A stretch of 38,303 nucleotides of DNA from Alphaproteobacteria bacterium (GTDB lineage: Bacteria; Pseudomonadota; Alphaproteobacteria; UBA9219). The stretch lies in contig JAQUHK010000006.1 of NCBI GenBank assembly GCA_028683655.1, positions 1-38,303 on the forward strand, given 5' to 3'. Of the stretch, positions 26,187-34,785 are shown piece by piece. The notes beneath the pieces are model-generated. The model saw nothing but the letters and a program-made list of their open reading frames with translations, did not search any database and was not told the DNA's origin. The translations under genes were made by a program, and so were the position numbers. Numbering within the stretch: position 1 is the stretch's first letter; every line of letters begins with the position of its first letter.

Positions 26187-27983
26187 CTATCCCTTCTGAA
26201 ACAACCCAGCCAGTTGTTCGGTGATGGTGCCGCCTAGTTGCTCGACGTCGGAGAGGGTGACGGCGCGTTTGTAATAGCGGGTGACGTCGTGGCCGATGCC
26301 AATGGCGATGAGTTCGACGTTGGACTTGCGCTCGATCCAGTCGATAACGGTGCGTAGGTGCAGATCAAGATAGTTTTGCGGATTGGCGGACAGGGTGGAA
26401 TCATCCACGGGCGCACCGTCTGAAATCACCATCAGGATGCGGCGGTCTTCGGGTCGGGCGAGCAGGCGGCCGTGCGCCCACAGCAAAGCCTCGCCATCGA
26501 TATTTTCTTTGAGCAAGCCTTCGCGCAGCATCAGGCCCAAATGAGTCTTGGCGCGTCGCCATGGTACATCGGCGTCTTTATAGATGATATGGCGCACGTC
26601 GTTCAGGCGGCCCGGTTGTGGCGTTTTGCCATCCGTGACCCATTGCTCGCGTGCGCGGCCTCCTTTCCAGCCGCGTGTGGTGAAGCCAAGGATTTCCGTT
26701 TTCACGCCGCACCGCTCCAGCGTTCTTGCCAGAATATCCGCGCTGATCGCCGCCAGCGTGATGGGCCGCCCGCGCATAGAGCCGGAATTGTCGATGAGCA
26801 AGGTGACGACCGTATCGCGAAAATCGGTGTCCTTTTCCATTTTAAAGGAAAGCGGCAGCATCGGGTTGGCGACGACGCGGGCGAGACGGGCGGCATCGAG
26901 AATCCCTTCCTCCAGATCAAAATCCCACGCGCGGGATTGCTGGGCCATCAAGCGGCGTTGCAGTTTGTTGGCAAGGCGGATGATGATGTTCTGGCTGTGC
27001 CGAACTTGATAATCCAAAAGACGGCGCAGGCGGGCCAGCTCTTGCGGCGGGCAAAGGTCTTGCGCCTTGATGATCTCGTCAAAAGCGGTTGTATAGGCGC
27101 GATAGGTCGTGACGGGGCCGAAGGCCTCAGGCGCGTTTGAAGAAGCCAGCGACTCCTCGTCGCCTTCCTCTTCCTCATCTGTTTGTGTGCCGTCCTGTTC
27201 GCGTGCGGTTTCGGCATCGCTTTCTTTGTCCGCAGAATCAGTATCGGGCGACGGCGTTTGCTGTTGTTCCTCCTCGTTATCTTGAGGCAGGTTTTCATCG
27301 GAAGGCGGCGGCTCATCCTTGGGAAGGGAGTCTTCGGGCGGCGCGTCCTTGTCCTGTTTCTTCACAAGATGGAGCGAAGCAAGCAGGTCTATGGCTTCGC
27401 GGGCAAAGGCTTCCTGATCGGGGAGCAGCTCTTTGAGCTTGACCATATGCGGCGCGATTTTCGCGTCGATCAGCGGCTTCCAGTGGTCCAGCGTCTCGCG
27501 CACCTCCTGCGGGACTTCGGTGCCGGAGAGCTGTTCATGCGCGATCAGATGCAGGATCGACGCCATCGGGATTTTGGTCGGCGCGGTGAGGGCTTCACCT
27601 TGAAGACATTGGGCCGCCAGCCGCGCCGTGATGTTACTTCCAAGCCCTGCCAGTCGGTGCGTGCCAAGAGCCTCACAGCGCGTTTGCTCCAGAATATCGA
27701 ACAATGTCCCCGCCTGTGTGGTGGCGGGCCTTGCAGCTTGGTGAAGCTTGGGGTCGTGATAGCGCAGCTTGACCGCCGCCGCATCCGCCGCGCCGCGCGA
27801 GAGCGTGCGTTCTTCGTTTGTCGGATGCGCGGAAAGGGAGGGAAGAATGACGCGCTCGGACGACACGCCGCCTTCCTGCGCGGCAAAAGCAACCTCCAGC
27901 TCGGCGCAATGGCCGATGGCCTTCAGGGCGATGCCTGTGGCGCGCTTGAAACTTTCGGTGGACTCTGTCTCGTCGCTGGACAT
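26187..27983 (-). CDS. cobT: Aerobic cobaltochelatase subunit CobT
   Basis: CobT pairs with CobS as the AAA+/MIDAS chaperone complex that, with CobN, inserts cobalt into hydrogenobyrinate a,c-diamide in aerobic B12 synthesis. The 598-residue protein has the CobT N-terminal region, a long acidic Glu/Asp/Gln-rich linker (about 215-285) and a C-terminal von Willebrand A domain. Its MIDAS motif is DNSGS (Asp398, Ser400, Ser402), followed by [33 protein letters not shown] is typical of the family. It follows cobS by 13 bases and is the last gene of the minus-strand operon. cobN is not in the window. Confidence 0.96.
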   Translation of the reverse strand: MSSDETESTESFKRATGIALKAIGHCAELEVAFAAQEGGVSSERVILPSLSAHPTNEERTLSRGAADAAAVKLRYHDPKLHQAARPATTQAGTLFDILEQTRCEALGTHRLAGLGSNITARLAAQCLQGEALTAPTKIPMASILHLIAHEQLSGTEVPQEVRETLDHWKPLIDAKIAPHMVKLKELLPDQEAFAREAIDLLASLHLVKKQDKDAPPEDSLPKDEPPPSDENLPQDNEEEQQQTPSPDTDSADKESDAETAREQDGTQTDEEEEGDEESLASSNAPEAFGPVTTYRAYTTAFDEIIKAQDLCPPQELARLRRLLDYQVRHSQNIIIRLANKLQRRLMAQQSRAWDFDLEEGILDAARLARVVANPMLPLSFKMEKDTDFRDTVVTLLIDNSGSMRGRPITLAAISADILARTLERCGVKTEILGFTTRGWKGGRAREQWVTDGKTPQPGRLNDVRHIIYKDADVPWRRAKTHLGLMLREGLLKENIDGEALLWAHGRLLARPEDRRILMVISDGAPVDDSTLSANPQNYLDLHLRTVIDWIERKSNVELIAIGIGHDVTRYYKRAVTLSDVEQLGGTITEQLAGLFQKG

Positions 27984-27996
27984 GGGGCTTGGCCTT

Positions 27997-28974
27997 TTAA
28001 TCCCGTACGGCAGCGTGGCCTGTCAGTGGCAGTTCTTCATTCATGCAGCGTTGATAAAACTCCGCAATCGCGGGGCGTTCGGCCTCGTCGCATTTGTTGA
28101 GGAAGCTCAGGCGAAACGCGGTAGCGAGTGAGCCGAAGATCGCGTAATTCTCCGCCCATGTGATCACCGTTCGCGGCGACATGACGGTGGCGATATCGCC
28201 GTTCATAAAGCTTTGCCGCGTGAGGTTGGCCAGCGCCACCATCGCGGCGACTTGCTTTTTCTTGTCTTTGCTCGCGAAAGCCGGAGCCTTCGCCTGCACA
28301 ATCGCGACTTCCTCTTCTTCGGGCAGGTAGTTTAGCGTCGCAACAATGTTCCAGCGGTCCATCTGGCCTTGGTTGATTTGCTGGGTGCCGTGATAAAGCC
28401 CTGTCGTGTCGCCCAGCCCGACGGTGTTGGCGGTGGCAAACAAACGAAAAGCGGGGTGAGGGTGGATCACGCGGTTCTGGTCAAGCAGCGTTAGCTTGCC
28501 TTCGACTTCCAAAACGCGCTGGATCACGAACATCACATCGGCGCGTCCGGCGTCATATTCGTCGAACACAAGGGCGCAGGCATGTTGCAGGGCCCACGGC
28601 AAAATACCCTCGCGGAACTCGGTGATCTGCATCCCGTCGCGGATGACAATCGCATCTTTGCCGATCAGGTCGATGCGGCTGATATGGCTGTCCAGATTGA
28701 TGCGAATGCACGGCCAGTTTAGCCGCGCAGCGATTTGCTCGATATGCGATGATTTGCCGGTGCCGTGATAGCCTTGGATCATCACGCGGCGGTTATGCGC
28801 AAAGCCTGCAAGGATCGCCAGCGTCGTGTCATGGTCAAAGCGATAGGCCGGATCAATATCGGGTACATGCTCGCCGCGCTGTGAAAAGGCGGGGACTTCC
28901 CAATCCGTATCAAGGGCAAAGGTTTTGCGCACGCAAAGCGTGCAATCGGGAAGGCCTGTTTCTTCTTGAGTCAT
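27997..28974 (-). CDS. cobS: Aerobic cobaltochelatase subunit CobS
   Basis: CobS is the AAA+ ATPase of the cobalt chelatase. The 325-residue form shows the N-terminal [16 protein letters not shown] region, Walker [10 protein letters not shown] (about 68-76), Walker B ALVFDEYD (Asp138, Glu139), a sensor region [12 protein letters not shown] and a C-terminal [11 protein letters not shown] chose the ATG at 28974 because AAGGA lies 8 bases upstream and it gives the family's usual N-terminus; an in-frame start at 29028 would add 18 polar residues and run into the J-protein gene. It lies between the J-protein gene and cobT. Confidence 0.95.
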   Translation of the reverse strand: MTQEETGLPDCTLCVRKTFALDTDWEVPAFSQRGEHVPDIDPAYRFDHDTTLAILAGFAHNRRVMIQGYHGTGKSSHIEQIAARLNWPCIRINLDSHISRIDLIGKDAIVIRDGMQITEFREGILPWALQHACALVFDEYDAGRADVMFVIQRVLEVEGKLTLLDQNRVIHPHPAFRLFATANTVGLGDTTGLYHGTQQINQGQMDRWNIVATLNYLPEEEEVAIVQAKAPAFASKDKKKQVAAMVALANLTRQSFMNGDIATVMSPRTVITWAENYAIFGSLATAFRLSFLNKCDEAERPAIAEFYQRCMNEELPLTGHAAVRD

Positions 28975-29002
28975 CTCTGGTTCCTTGTTGTCTTGGCTAT
29001 CG

Positions 29003-29515
29003 TCACGCGCCTGTGCGTTTTTTAGCATAATAGTTTTTCAAAGTCCCGAAAGCTTCTTGGACGGCGTGAAACTTGGCAATGTCGCTTGAGCCGCTGCCGT
29101 TGGTGTCGGGGTGATAGCGTTTGGCCAGAGCGCGATAGCGGGCTTTGATCGCCTCCCACGAAACCGGTTCCCGCAGCGCAAGAAAATGAAGGGCCTTCCT
29201 GACTTTTTCCGGCAGCGCAGGGGAGGCTGGCGGCCCTGTTCTTTGCGTGCGTTTGGCCGCCAGAGGGCCTTTGCTGAAAGGCCATGTCGGGCGTTCCCAG
29301 ACAGTAGCTTGCCGAATGGTTTTCTCGATTTCCTGCGGTGTCGCCGAGTCCAAATAGTTCCAGCGCGCATTATGCTCACGGATATGCTCAAGGCAAAACC
29401 ACAGGATAACATCGAGTTCTTTGGGGCTTTGGGGGGCTCGGTAAGTCCCTTCTTTGACGCAGCCTTTGCAATGACAGTTGCGCGTCGTGGTTGTTTTGGT
29501 GTCAGGGCTGTTCAT
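29003..29515 (-). CDS. J-domain protein upstream of cobS
   Basis: The 170-residue protein ends in a J domain (about 105-165) with HPD at 135-137 (KRYHPDTNG). The preceding helix SWEAIKARYRALAKR is the DnaK-contacting helix II. An N-terminal region holds Cys14, Cys16, Cys19 and Cys41 (CHCKGC ... FCLEH), a possible zinc site. J proteins in this position ahead of cobS/cobT are common in alphaproteobacteria. They presumably recruit DnaK to some client, perhaps the chelatase, but the client is not established. The 28-base gap to cobS supports cotranscription. Confidence 0.88.
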   Translation of the reverse strand: MNSPDTKTTTTRNCHCKGCVKEGTYRAPQSPKELDVILWFCLEHIREHNARWNYLDSATPQEIEKTIRQATVWERPTWPFSKGPLAAKRTQRTGPPASPALPEKVRKALHFLALREPVSWEAIKARYRALAKRYHPDTNGSGSSDIAKFHAVQEAFGTLKNYYAKKRTGA

Positions 29516-29723
29516 GGGCGATTTAAAGATGGTTTGGCCGCATCATGCCTCACAGCGGCAGGAAAGCAAGATTCTTTGCCGTTTTTTGGGAAGAATCAGC
29601 CTTTCCCATCGCGTTAAAAATACAACCGCTAGTTGCGCTCTTAAGATATGGAATATTCATGACTGTTTGGCGAAAGGGACTTAACACGCTGTAAAAGAAT
29701 GGATATTGTTACGCACATATTTC

Positions 29724-29753
29724 TTGATCAATACACCAATGCGTGTATATACT
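29724..29753 (+). promoter_or_regulatory. Promoter with internal operator-like repeat
   Basis: TTGATC (29724-29729) and TATACT (29748-29753) are separated by 18 bases, a good sigma70 match 47 bases upstream of the RHH gene. The spacer contains the inverted repeat ATACAC-CAATGC-GTGTAT (29731-29748), which touches the -10 box. A repressor bound there would block transcription. The remainder of 29516-29723 shows no gene. Confidence 0.6.
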
Positions 29754-29799
29754 TTGGTTAATACCCGCACAACGCACTTAGGAATAAAGGAGATCCCCT

Positions 29800-30261
29800 A
29801 TGCGTCCACAGGCAGAACTACAGGCTCAGGCAGGCTTTATGGGGCAGTCCGCCACCAGCGGCATGGCTCAAGAGCGCATCAGGCAAGAGCGTAGCAGTCT
29901 GGTCAGTCGTAATGTGACCATTGGCAATCATCGGACATCCATTCGGCTGGAGCCGGACATGTGGAACGGTTTGCGCGACATATGTCGAAGAGAGCATGTT
30001 TCGATTCACGATATTGCAACGGTTGTGTCGACGCGTAAAGCGGTGAATACCTCTTTGACGGCAGCCATCCGCGTTTTTGTGATGGCCTATTTTCGCATGG
30101 CGGCAACGGAAGACGGACATAACAATGCCGGCCATGGTCCGGGCGGATCGTTCATGAGCGCTCTCATGCAACGCAAGAGCGATGAACAAGATAATGGCGG
30201 GGATAAGCCATTCGTCGCGGCAGTGTATATGGGCGGCATGCGTCGGCCCGTGTCGCGCTAG
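29800..30261 (+). CDS. Ribbon-helix-helix domain protein
   Basis: The 153-residue protein has a central RHH_4-like domain (about 38-105). NVTIGNHRTSIRLEPDMWNGLRDICRRE is followed by SIHDIATVVSTRK and SLTAAIRVFVMAYFR, here cited in parts. The HRTSIRLE strand would contact DNA as a dimer. The Gln/Ala-rich N-terminus and Gly-rich C-terminus look disordered. Such proteins are widespread in Rhodospirillales-type genomes and presumed to be regulators. The ATG has AAAGGAG 8 bases upstream. The promoter spacer repeat suggests autoregulation. A strong terminator follows. Confidence 0.85.
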   Translation: MRPQAELQAQAGFMGQSATSGMAQERIRQERSSLVSRNVTIGNHRTSIRLEPDMWNGLRDICRREHVSIHDIATVVSTRKAVNTSLTAAIRVFVMAYFRMAATEDGHNNAGHGPGGSFMSALMQRKSDEQDNGGDKPFVAAVYMGGMRRPVSR

Positions 30262-30285
30262 GATTAAAACGAGTGATTTGTTTTT

Positions 30286-30310
30286 GAGGGGCTTCGGCCC
30301 CTCTTTTTTT
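30286..30310 (+). terminator. Rho-independent terminator after the RHH gene
   Basis: GAGGGGC (30286-30292), loop TTCG, GCCCCTC (30297-30303), then seven Ts. The TTCG tetraloop makes it a very stable terminator. Confidence 0.95.
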
Positions 30311-30453
30311 ACGCCGCGCAGGCGGGAATAGGCCTGTATGTGGGTGGGCATTTTTTGTTTGTCTGCTCAGCGTAAACACAGTAAGGAGAAAGTTGCTTGC
30401 CTTTGAAGGGATGTTCTTTCCCTCTTCCCCACCGCTATCATGGAGACCTTGCG

Positions 30454-32007
30454 ATGAAAAAGATACGTGCGCTCTTGTTGGCCACAACGGCCTTGACTTT
30501 TCTAAGTGGCAGCGCGGCCTATGCCGCCGATAATACGTCGGATGCCATTAAGGCTCTTCAAGAACAGGTGACCGCGCTGCAAAAGCAGCTGACGGCAATG
30601 CAGGCCAAGGAAAACGCCAAGACGGAAGTGGTGGCTCCTGCTGCTGCGGCCCCTGCGCCTGCCGCCGTGGCAACGACGGAATCGTCTGCGGGCAAGAAAG
30701 AGATTCTTCCGGGCGTGACGCTCAAGTTCGGCGGTTATTTGACGGCGGATGGCGTGTATCGTTCACATAATCAGGGAACGGGTTCCAGCTCGAGTTTGAA
30801 CACGGGCATTCCTTACGACAATGCGGCTGGCGCAAACCAGGACGAGTTTCACTTGACCTCGAACGCGACGCGCCTGTCGGTTTTGGCCGAAGGCAATGTC
30901 GATAAAGACATGAAGATTGCCGGTTATCTGGAAGGCGATTTCATGGGAGGCTCGACATCGACGGTCGCTTCTGTTGAATCCAACAGCTATACGCCGCGCC
31001 TTCGCCATGCTTATGCGACGGTCGATCGCAATGATTGGGGCGTCCATTTCCTCGCCGGTCAGACATGGAGCCTTGCCTCTTTGTATAAAAACGGCCTGAC
31101 GCCGCGAACGGAAGTCGGACCTATTGGCATCGATTCGGTTGGGGCTCCGGGCTATGTTTACACGCGCGCGCCGCAAGTTCGCATTGTGAAGGATTTTGCC
31201 GACAACAAGGCCCATTTCGGTTTGTCTTTGGAGGATCCAGAAATCAACCTTTCCGGCCTTCGTTGTACCAACACGGCGACGGGAACATGCGCCACCTTCC
31301 CCTTCACGACGACGTCGTCAGGAGCTGGTGGTCTGGCGGGCAACCAGTCGGCTGACTATGCGCCTGATGTGATCGCCAAGGTGGCTTATGACACTGGCTT
31401 TGGTCATTTTGAGGCTTTCGGTCTGTCGCGTTTCTTCCAGAGCACTTATGCGACCACCGGCAATTTTGACAATCAGTACGCTGTTGGTCTTGGCGGCGGT
31501 GTCGGGGCTTATATCCCCGTTATTGCCAAGAAACTCGACCTGCAAGCCAATTTCCTTGGTGGTCGTGGCATAGGCCGTTATTCGGCGGCCCAGATGCCCG
31601 ACATGGCCTTTACGACGGCAGGCGATATCAAGCCGATCACCCAGATGGTCGGGTTGTTGGGTGTGATCGGTCACCCAACGCCGACTTGGGATATCTATAC
31701 CTATGTCGGGGCTGAAAAGGCGATGCGGGTGGATTCGTCCAATACGCTGTATGGCTATGGCAGCTCGTCGCTTGACAATTCGCCGTGCTATACCCAGAAC
31801 AATTCGTCCTGCTTTGCCCAGACCGAGATGGTCTGGTCCATCACGCCGGGTTTCTGGAACACAGTGTATAAGGGTGATTACGGCAGCCTGAAGCTGGGGG
31901 CCCAATACATGTTCACACGTAAGGATGCGTTTAGCGGGTTGAACGATCAATCGCCGCATGCGTATGATAACACGGTCATGACATCGGTCCGTTATTACCC
32001 CTTCTAA
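30454..32007 (+). CDS. DcaP-like outer-membrane porin
   Basis: The 517-residue protein has a signal peptide (cleavage after AYA, residue 24) and a heptad helix (about 28-55, IKALQEQVTALQKQLTAMQ) that can trimerise. An Ala/Pro linker leads into a beta-barrel of alternating polar/aromatic strands ending in YYPF. A C-terminal Phe is the usual BAM recognition signal. The helix-plus-barrel layout and GVTLKFGGYLTADGVY match DcaP-type trimeric porins, which pass negatively charged small organics. ATG 30454 was chosen because it starts the signal peptide, with GGAGA upstream; the frame runs 19 codons further upstream. A terminator follows. The substrate is unknown. Confidence 0.85.
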   Translation: MKKIRALLLATTALTFLSGSAAYAADNTSDAIKALQEQVTALQKQLTAMQAKENAKTEVVAPAAAAPAPAAVATTESSAGKKEILPGVTLKFGGYLTADGVYRSHNQGTGSSSSLNTGIPYDNAAGANQDEFHLTSNATRLSVLAEGNVDKDMKIAGYLEGDFMGGSTSTVASVESNSYTPRLRHAYATVDRNDWGVHFLAGQTWSLASLYKNGLTPRTEVGPIGIDSVGAPGYVYTRAPQVRIVKDFADNKAHFGLSLEDPEINLSGLRCTNTATGTCATFPFTTTSSGAGGLAGNQSADYAPDVIAKVAYDTGFGHFEAFGLSRFFQSTYATTGNFDNQYAVGLGGGVGAYIPVIAKKLDLQANFLGGRGIGRYSAAQMPDMAFTTAGDIKPITQMVGLLGVIGHPTPTWDIYTYVGAEKAMRVDSSNTLYGYGSSSLDNSPCYTQNNSSCFAQTEMVWSITPGFWNTVYKGDYGSLKLGAQYMFTRKDAFSGLNDQSPHAYDNTVMTSVRYYPF

Positions 32008-32029
32008 AAAAGGATTAACGGCTTGAGAC

Positions 32030-32065
32030 AAAAGGGCGAAGAGGCTTTGGTTTCTTCGCCCTTTT
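32030..32065 (+). terminator. Rho-independent terminator after the porin gene
   Basis: A perfect 13-base stem (AAAAGGGCGAAGA at 32030-32042, TCTTCGCCCTTTT at 32053-32065) with a 10-base loop ends in four Ts. Confidence 0.9.
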
Positions 32066-32205
32066 ACCTTCTCCCTATATTCAGTTTGGTAACGATTTTT
32101 TCAGTTTCTTCAGGCATTTTCGACAGGAGTCGACAACCCCTGTCCCGTGCTTGTGGAAAAGGGCGGCTTGGACCAAACAGAAGCGTTCACATAAAGGAGC
32201 CAGCC

Positions 32206-32592
32206 ATGGCCGTTGATATGAATATGCAAATTCTCATCGTCGACGATTATAAGACGATGTTGCGCATCATTGAAAACCTGCTCAAACAGCTTGGGTTCAA
32301 GAATGTGGCGCAGGCGACGGACGGGTCGATGGCCCTGAAAATGTTGCGTGAGGCAAGCTATGGCCTGGTCATTTCCGACTGGAATATGGAGCCGATGACG
32401 GGCTTGCAGTTGCTTAAAGAAGTTCGCGCGGACGCCAAGTTGAAAGGCATGCCCTTCATCATGGTCACGGCGGAAAGCAAGGTTGAAAATGTCGCAGCGG
32501 CCAAAGAAGCCGGTGTGAACAACTATATCGTCAAACCGTTTAATGCCGAGACGCTGAAGCAGAAGATATCGGCTGTTTTAGGTGCTTTTTAA
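32206..32592 (+). CDS. cheY: Chemotaxis response regulator CheY
   Basis: The 128-residue single-domain receiver has Asp13/Asp14 (IVDDYKT), phosphoacceptor Asp58 (SDWNMEP), Thr88, Tyr107 and Lys110 (VKPF), matching CheY of Escherichia coli position for position. Phospho-CheY binds the flagellar motor switch. The ATG has AAAGGAG about 7 bases upstream; the open frame extends 61 codons further but without similarity. cheZ follows after 24 bases. No DNA-binding output domain is present. Confidence 0.95.
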   Translation: MAVDMNMQILIVDDYKTMLRIIENLLKQLGFKNVAQATDGSMALKMLREASYGLVISDWNMEPMTGLQLLKEVRADAKLKGMPFIMVTAESKVENVAAAKEAGVNNYIVKPFNAETLKQKISAVLGAF

Positions 32593-32616
32593 CGCGCAAA
32601 TTACCGGAGAATAACG

Positions 32617-33276
32617 ATGACCGATCGTGATGGACTGGCTAAGCTGGAGACCACGCTGCACCAGAAGATTCGTGTGGCAACCGAAGCGGCTCAAACCCCG
32701 TTATCGCCCGAGGATGTGACAAACATTGTGCGCGAGGTTGTCTCGACTCTCAGTGGCGATATTACCGTATCGGATTTGAAATTTTATGCCGAACTTGAAG
32801 AGCTGGCCGGTTATATCCGCCACGCGAAGCAGGAAATCGCGGCGATCCAGCCCAAAGATATTTCGGCCAGCCATATTCCCCACGCGACGGACGAGCTTGA
32901 TGCCGTTGTCGGCGCGACGGAAGAGGCGACCAACAAGATCATGGATGTCTGTGACACGATCAGCAGCATTGCAGGCAACTGTACGCCGGAAATCAGCGAC
33001 CAGCTGGTGACTTGTACGACGCGTATTTTTGAAGCCTGTAACTTTCAGGATATCACCGGCCAGCGCATCACCAAGGTTGTGCAAACCCTCAAATATATCG
33101 ACACCAAGGTCGAGGCCTTGCTTAAGGCCCTTGGTGAAGAGATTCATCGCGATGGCGGTGAGGGGCTGCCGCCAATGGGTGAGGTTGATGCCGAGAAAGC
33201 TCTGCTCAACGGCCCGCAATTGCCGCACAAAGCGATTGATCAGGATGAAATCGACCGGATGCTCTCGGAGTTCTAA
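32617..33276 (+). CDS. cheZ: CheY-P phosphatase CheZ
   Basis: CheZ speeds dephosphorylation of CheY. The 219-residue helical protein has the family motif NFQDITGQRI. Asp145 and Gln149 correspond to E. coli Asp143 and the catalytic Gln147. A long helical hairpin with ATDELDAVVGATEEATNKIMD precedes it. The extreme C-terminus DQDEIDRMLSEF is the expected CheY-binding helix; it also resembles the FliM N-terminal CheY-binding motif LSQxEIDALL. An AT-rich stretch with CCGGAGA provides the ribosome site. It is cotranscribed with cheY. Confidence 0.93.
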   Translation: MTDRDGLAKLETTLHQKIRVATEAAQTPLSPEDVTNIVREVVSTLSGDITVSDLKFYAELEELAGYIRHAKQEIAAIQPKDISASHIPHATDELDAVVGATEEATNKIMDVCDTISSIAGNCTPEISDQLVTCTTRIFEACNFQDITGQRITKVVQTLKYIDTKVEALLKALGEEIHRDGGEGLPPMGEVDAEKALLNGPQLPHKAIDQDEIDRMLSEF

Positions 33277-33316
33277 TCGAGCCTTCGCGGGGGCGAGACG
33301 GGCCCCCTGTGCCCTT

Positions 33317-33441
33317 CGTTAACCATAAAATGAGAACAAAACGAGAAATAGCCCGCAATCGCGTCAGGATCGCCGCACAAAGGTTTTTATTCCTACCGTG
33401 TAGGGGGATAGCTGCCGCCTCCGTTTCGCGCATCCCTGAGG
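33317..33441. repeat. Conserved intergenic element, copy 2
   Basis: Gap-free counterpart of 8406-8530, same orientation, offset 24911. The GAAC-N7-GAAA box is at 33334-33348, AGGTTTTTATTCCT at 33381-33394 and CGTTTCGCGC at 33422-33431. It begins 40 bases after the cheZ stop. The terminator-like hairpin that follows copy 1 is not conserved here; a smaller GAGGC/GCCTC hairpin lies just downstream. Confidence 0.8.
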
Positions 33442-33561
33442 CCTCCAAGCCTCCGTAAACAGCATCCAAGAACCCAGTTTAGGACATATATCTCCTGTGG
33501 CGGGTTTTGATGCCGGTACGCTTCGTACTTCAAAAGTTGGTGCTGTGACCTAAAAACATGC

Positions 33562-33641
33562 GTCATTCCCGCGAAAGCAGGAATCTATATGTTGACGTTA
33601 TCCCTTTGGATCAACGTGGATCCTGCTTGCGCGGGAATGAC
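33562..33641. repeat. REP-like palindrome, GTCATTCCCGCG family, copy 3
   Basis: GTCATTCCCGCGAAAGCAGG... at the left and its near-complement ending GCGCGGGAATGAC at 33641 match copies 1 and 2, with a few changes (AGCAGG for AGCGGG) mirrored in the other arm by CCTGCT, which preserves pairing. It lies between convergent genes. Confidence 0.88.
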
Positions 33642-33707
33642 GCCATTTTTAAGCATCGCCCCCAACTCTTGAAGCGCGATGGGTATATACACGACCAGAT
33701 AAAATTA

Positions 33708-33745
33708 AGGCCCCGTTCCGGTTTCCGAAACGGGGCCTCGTTCTT
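33708..33745. terminator. Terminator between convergent genes
   Basis: AGGCCCCGTT (33708-33717) pairs with AACGGGGCCT (33729-33738). Rightward it is followed by CGTTCTTTT; leftward by TAATTTTA. It could end the cheY-cheZ transcript and the minus-strand gene that stops at 33767. Confidence 0.8.
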
Positions 33746-33766
33746 TTGCGTCAGGGCGATACGCGG

Positions 33767-34645
33767 CTAGCTGACCAACGGTGCGCGTTTGGCCGATGAA
33801 GCGGATGCCTTGCAAAGCTGGCGAACCTCGCCATCGATTTGTTGCCTGAGCCGCACGGTTTCGCCATCGCGGTCGGGACGGTCCACAACATCTTCAAGCA
33901 AGACGAGTAAATCGCAAAGCCCCTGTTTGTGGCCCAGAGACGAATCTGGATTGTGCGCGTGTCGTTTGATGCCACCCGCCAAAAGAGTCAGGCGGATGGG
34001 CTTGATATGGCTGTGGACATAGTCCGAGGCTGCTACGCGTAGGCAAGGTGGGGTGTCCTTGTCTTCAAGAGTCGATCGTGCCGGTTCCATGGCCGTAGTG
34101 GGCGAGAAGGTGTGGATGGTCTCAAGCGTTTCACGCCAAGACGCGGCGGCACCTTCCGCCAACAAGGGATTGTCACAATCAAGACAGTCACGAACCATTT
34201 CGTGCGTGCAAGCCAGGTCCTTGAGTAAATCTTCAAGGGCTGCTTCGGTTTCCGGCTGTCGTTGTTCAGCCGTTAAGGGGGCCGTGGCCTGACGGGCCAG
34301 ATGCTGTGTTTGCTCTGGATTCATCTTGAAGAAGTCGCTGACTTCAGCGGGGATATGATAGTCCGGCGTGGGCTTGACCACATTGAGTGAGAACAGTTCC
34401 GCAAGGACGCCCTCAAGCGTTTCGAGGATGGTTCCCGGTTTCATGGCCTCTGTTGGTGCTTTGTTGGGCTTTGGAGTCCACACTTCAGCGGCTGCACCGC
34501 GCAGGATTTCTGCGAAGGGTTCCTGTTCTTCGTTTGGTGGTGTGGCCTGATCAGTGGGCTGCCGGGCGTCGGGATGCGGTGCTGCGCATATCTCGGCGAA
34601 CAATTCTTGGGCGATGGCACCAAGACCTTTACCTGTCTCACTCAT
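33767..34645 (-). CDS. Acidic protein of unknown function near cheYZ
   Basis: The 292-residue product is soluble, acidic and Pro/Gln/Thr-rich in its first 130 residues, with a more structured C-terminal half. Cysteines lie in ACTHEMVRDCLDCDN, and His/Lys in SDYVHSHIKPIRL. No signal peptide or membrane segment is seen and no family is recognised. GGAG lies about 9 bases before the ATG. It is divergent from the large TPR gene and convergent with cheZ. Placement between a chemotaxis pair and a large exported TPR protein is only weak evidence for a motility role. Confidence 0.75.
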   Translation of the reverse strand: MSETGKGLGAIAQELFAEICAAPHPDARQPTDQATPPNEEQEPFAEILRGAAAEVWTPKPNKAPTEAMKPGTILETLEGVLAELFSLNVVKPTPDYHIPAEVSDFFKMNPEQTQHLARQATAPLTAEQRQPETEAALEDLLKDLACTHEMVRDCLDCDNPLLAEGAAASWRETLETIHTFSPTTAMEPARSTLEDKDTPPCLRVAASDYVHSHIKPIRLTLLAGGIKRHAHNPDSSLGHKQGLCDLLVLLEDVVDRPDRDGETVRLRQQIDGEVRQLCKASASSAKRAPLVS

Positions 34646-34750
34646 AAATAAGCTCCAATGAACGGGTTTGTTGGAATGGTGGGGACGCTATTCCATTTCT
34701 AAGGGCTTGTCAAAAAAACGGTCTGACTTTTTTAACGATTTACCCTATAA

Positions 34751-34772
34751 GGTTAACAGGATTCTGTTAACC
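34751..34772. promoter_or_regulatory. Perfect palindrome before the TPR gene
   Basis: GGTTAACAG (34751-34759) and CTGTTAACC (34764-34772) are perfect inverted copies around GATT. The site ends 13 bases before the ATG at 34786 and directly follows a TATAAG hexamer (34747-34752). It could be an operator or a leader hairpin that limits ribosome access. Each arm carries a GTTAAC core resembling a CtrA half-site, but the spacing does not fit the CtrA consensus. Confidence 0.55.
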
Positions 34773-34785
34773 TTGCTTGGTTTCT

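Noticed and set aside
33206-33469. 87-codon minus-strand frame over element copy 2
   Set aside because: It runs antisense into the cheZ end and shares only the element peptide with copy 1. Codon differences between the copies are mostly replacements, so coding is not favoured.
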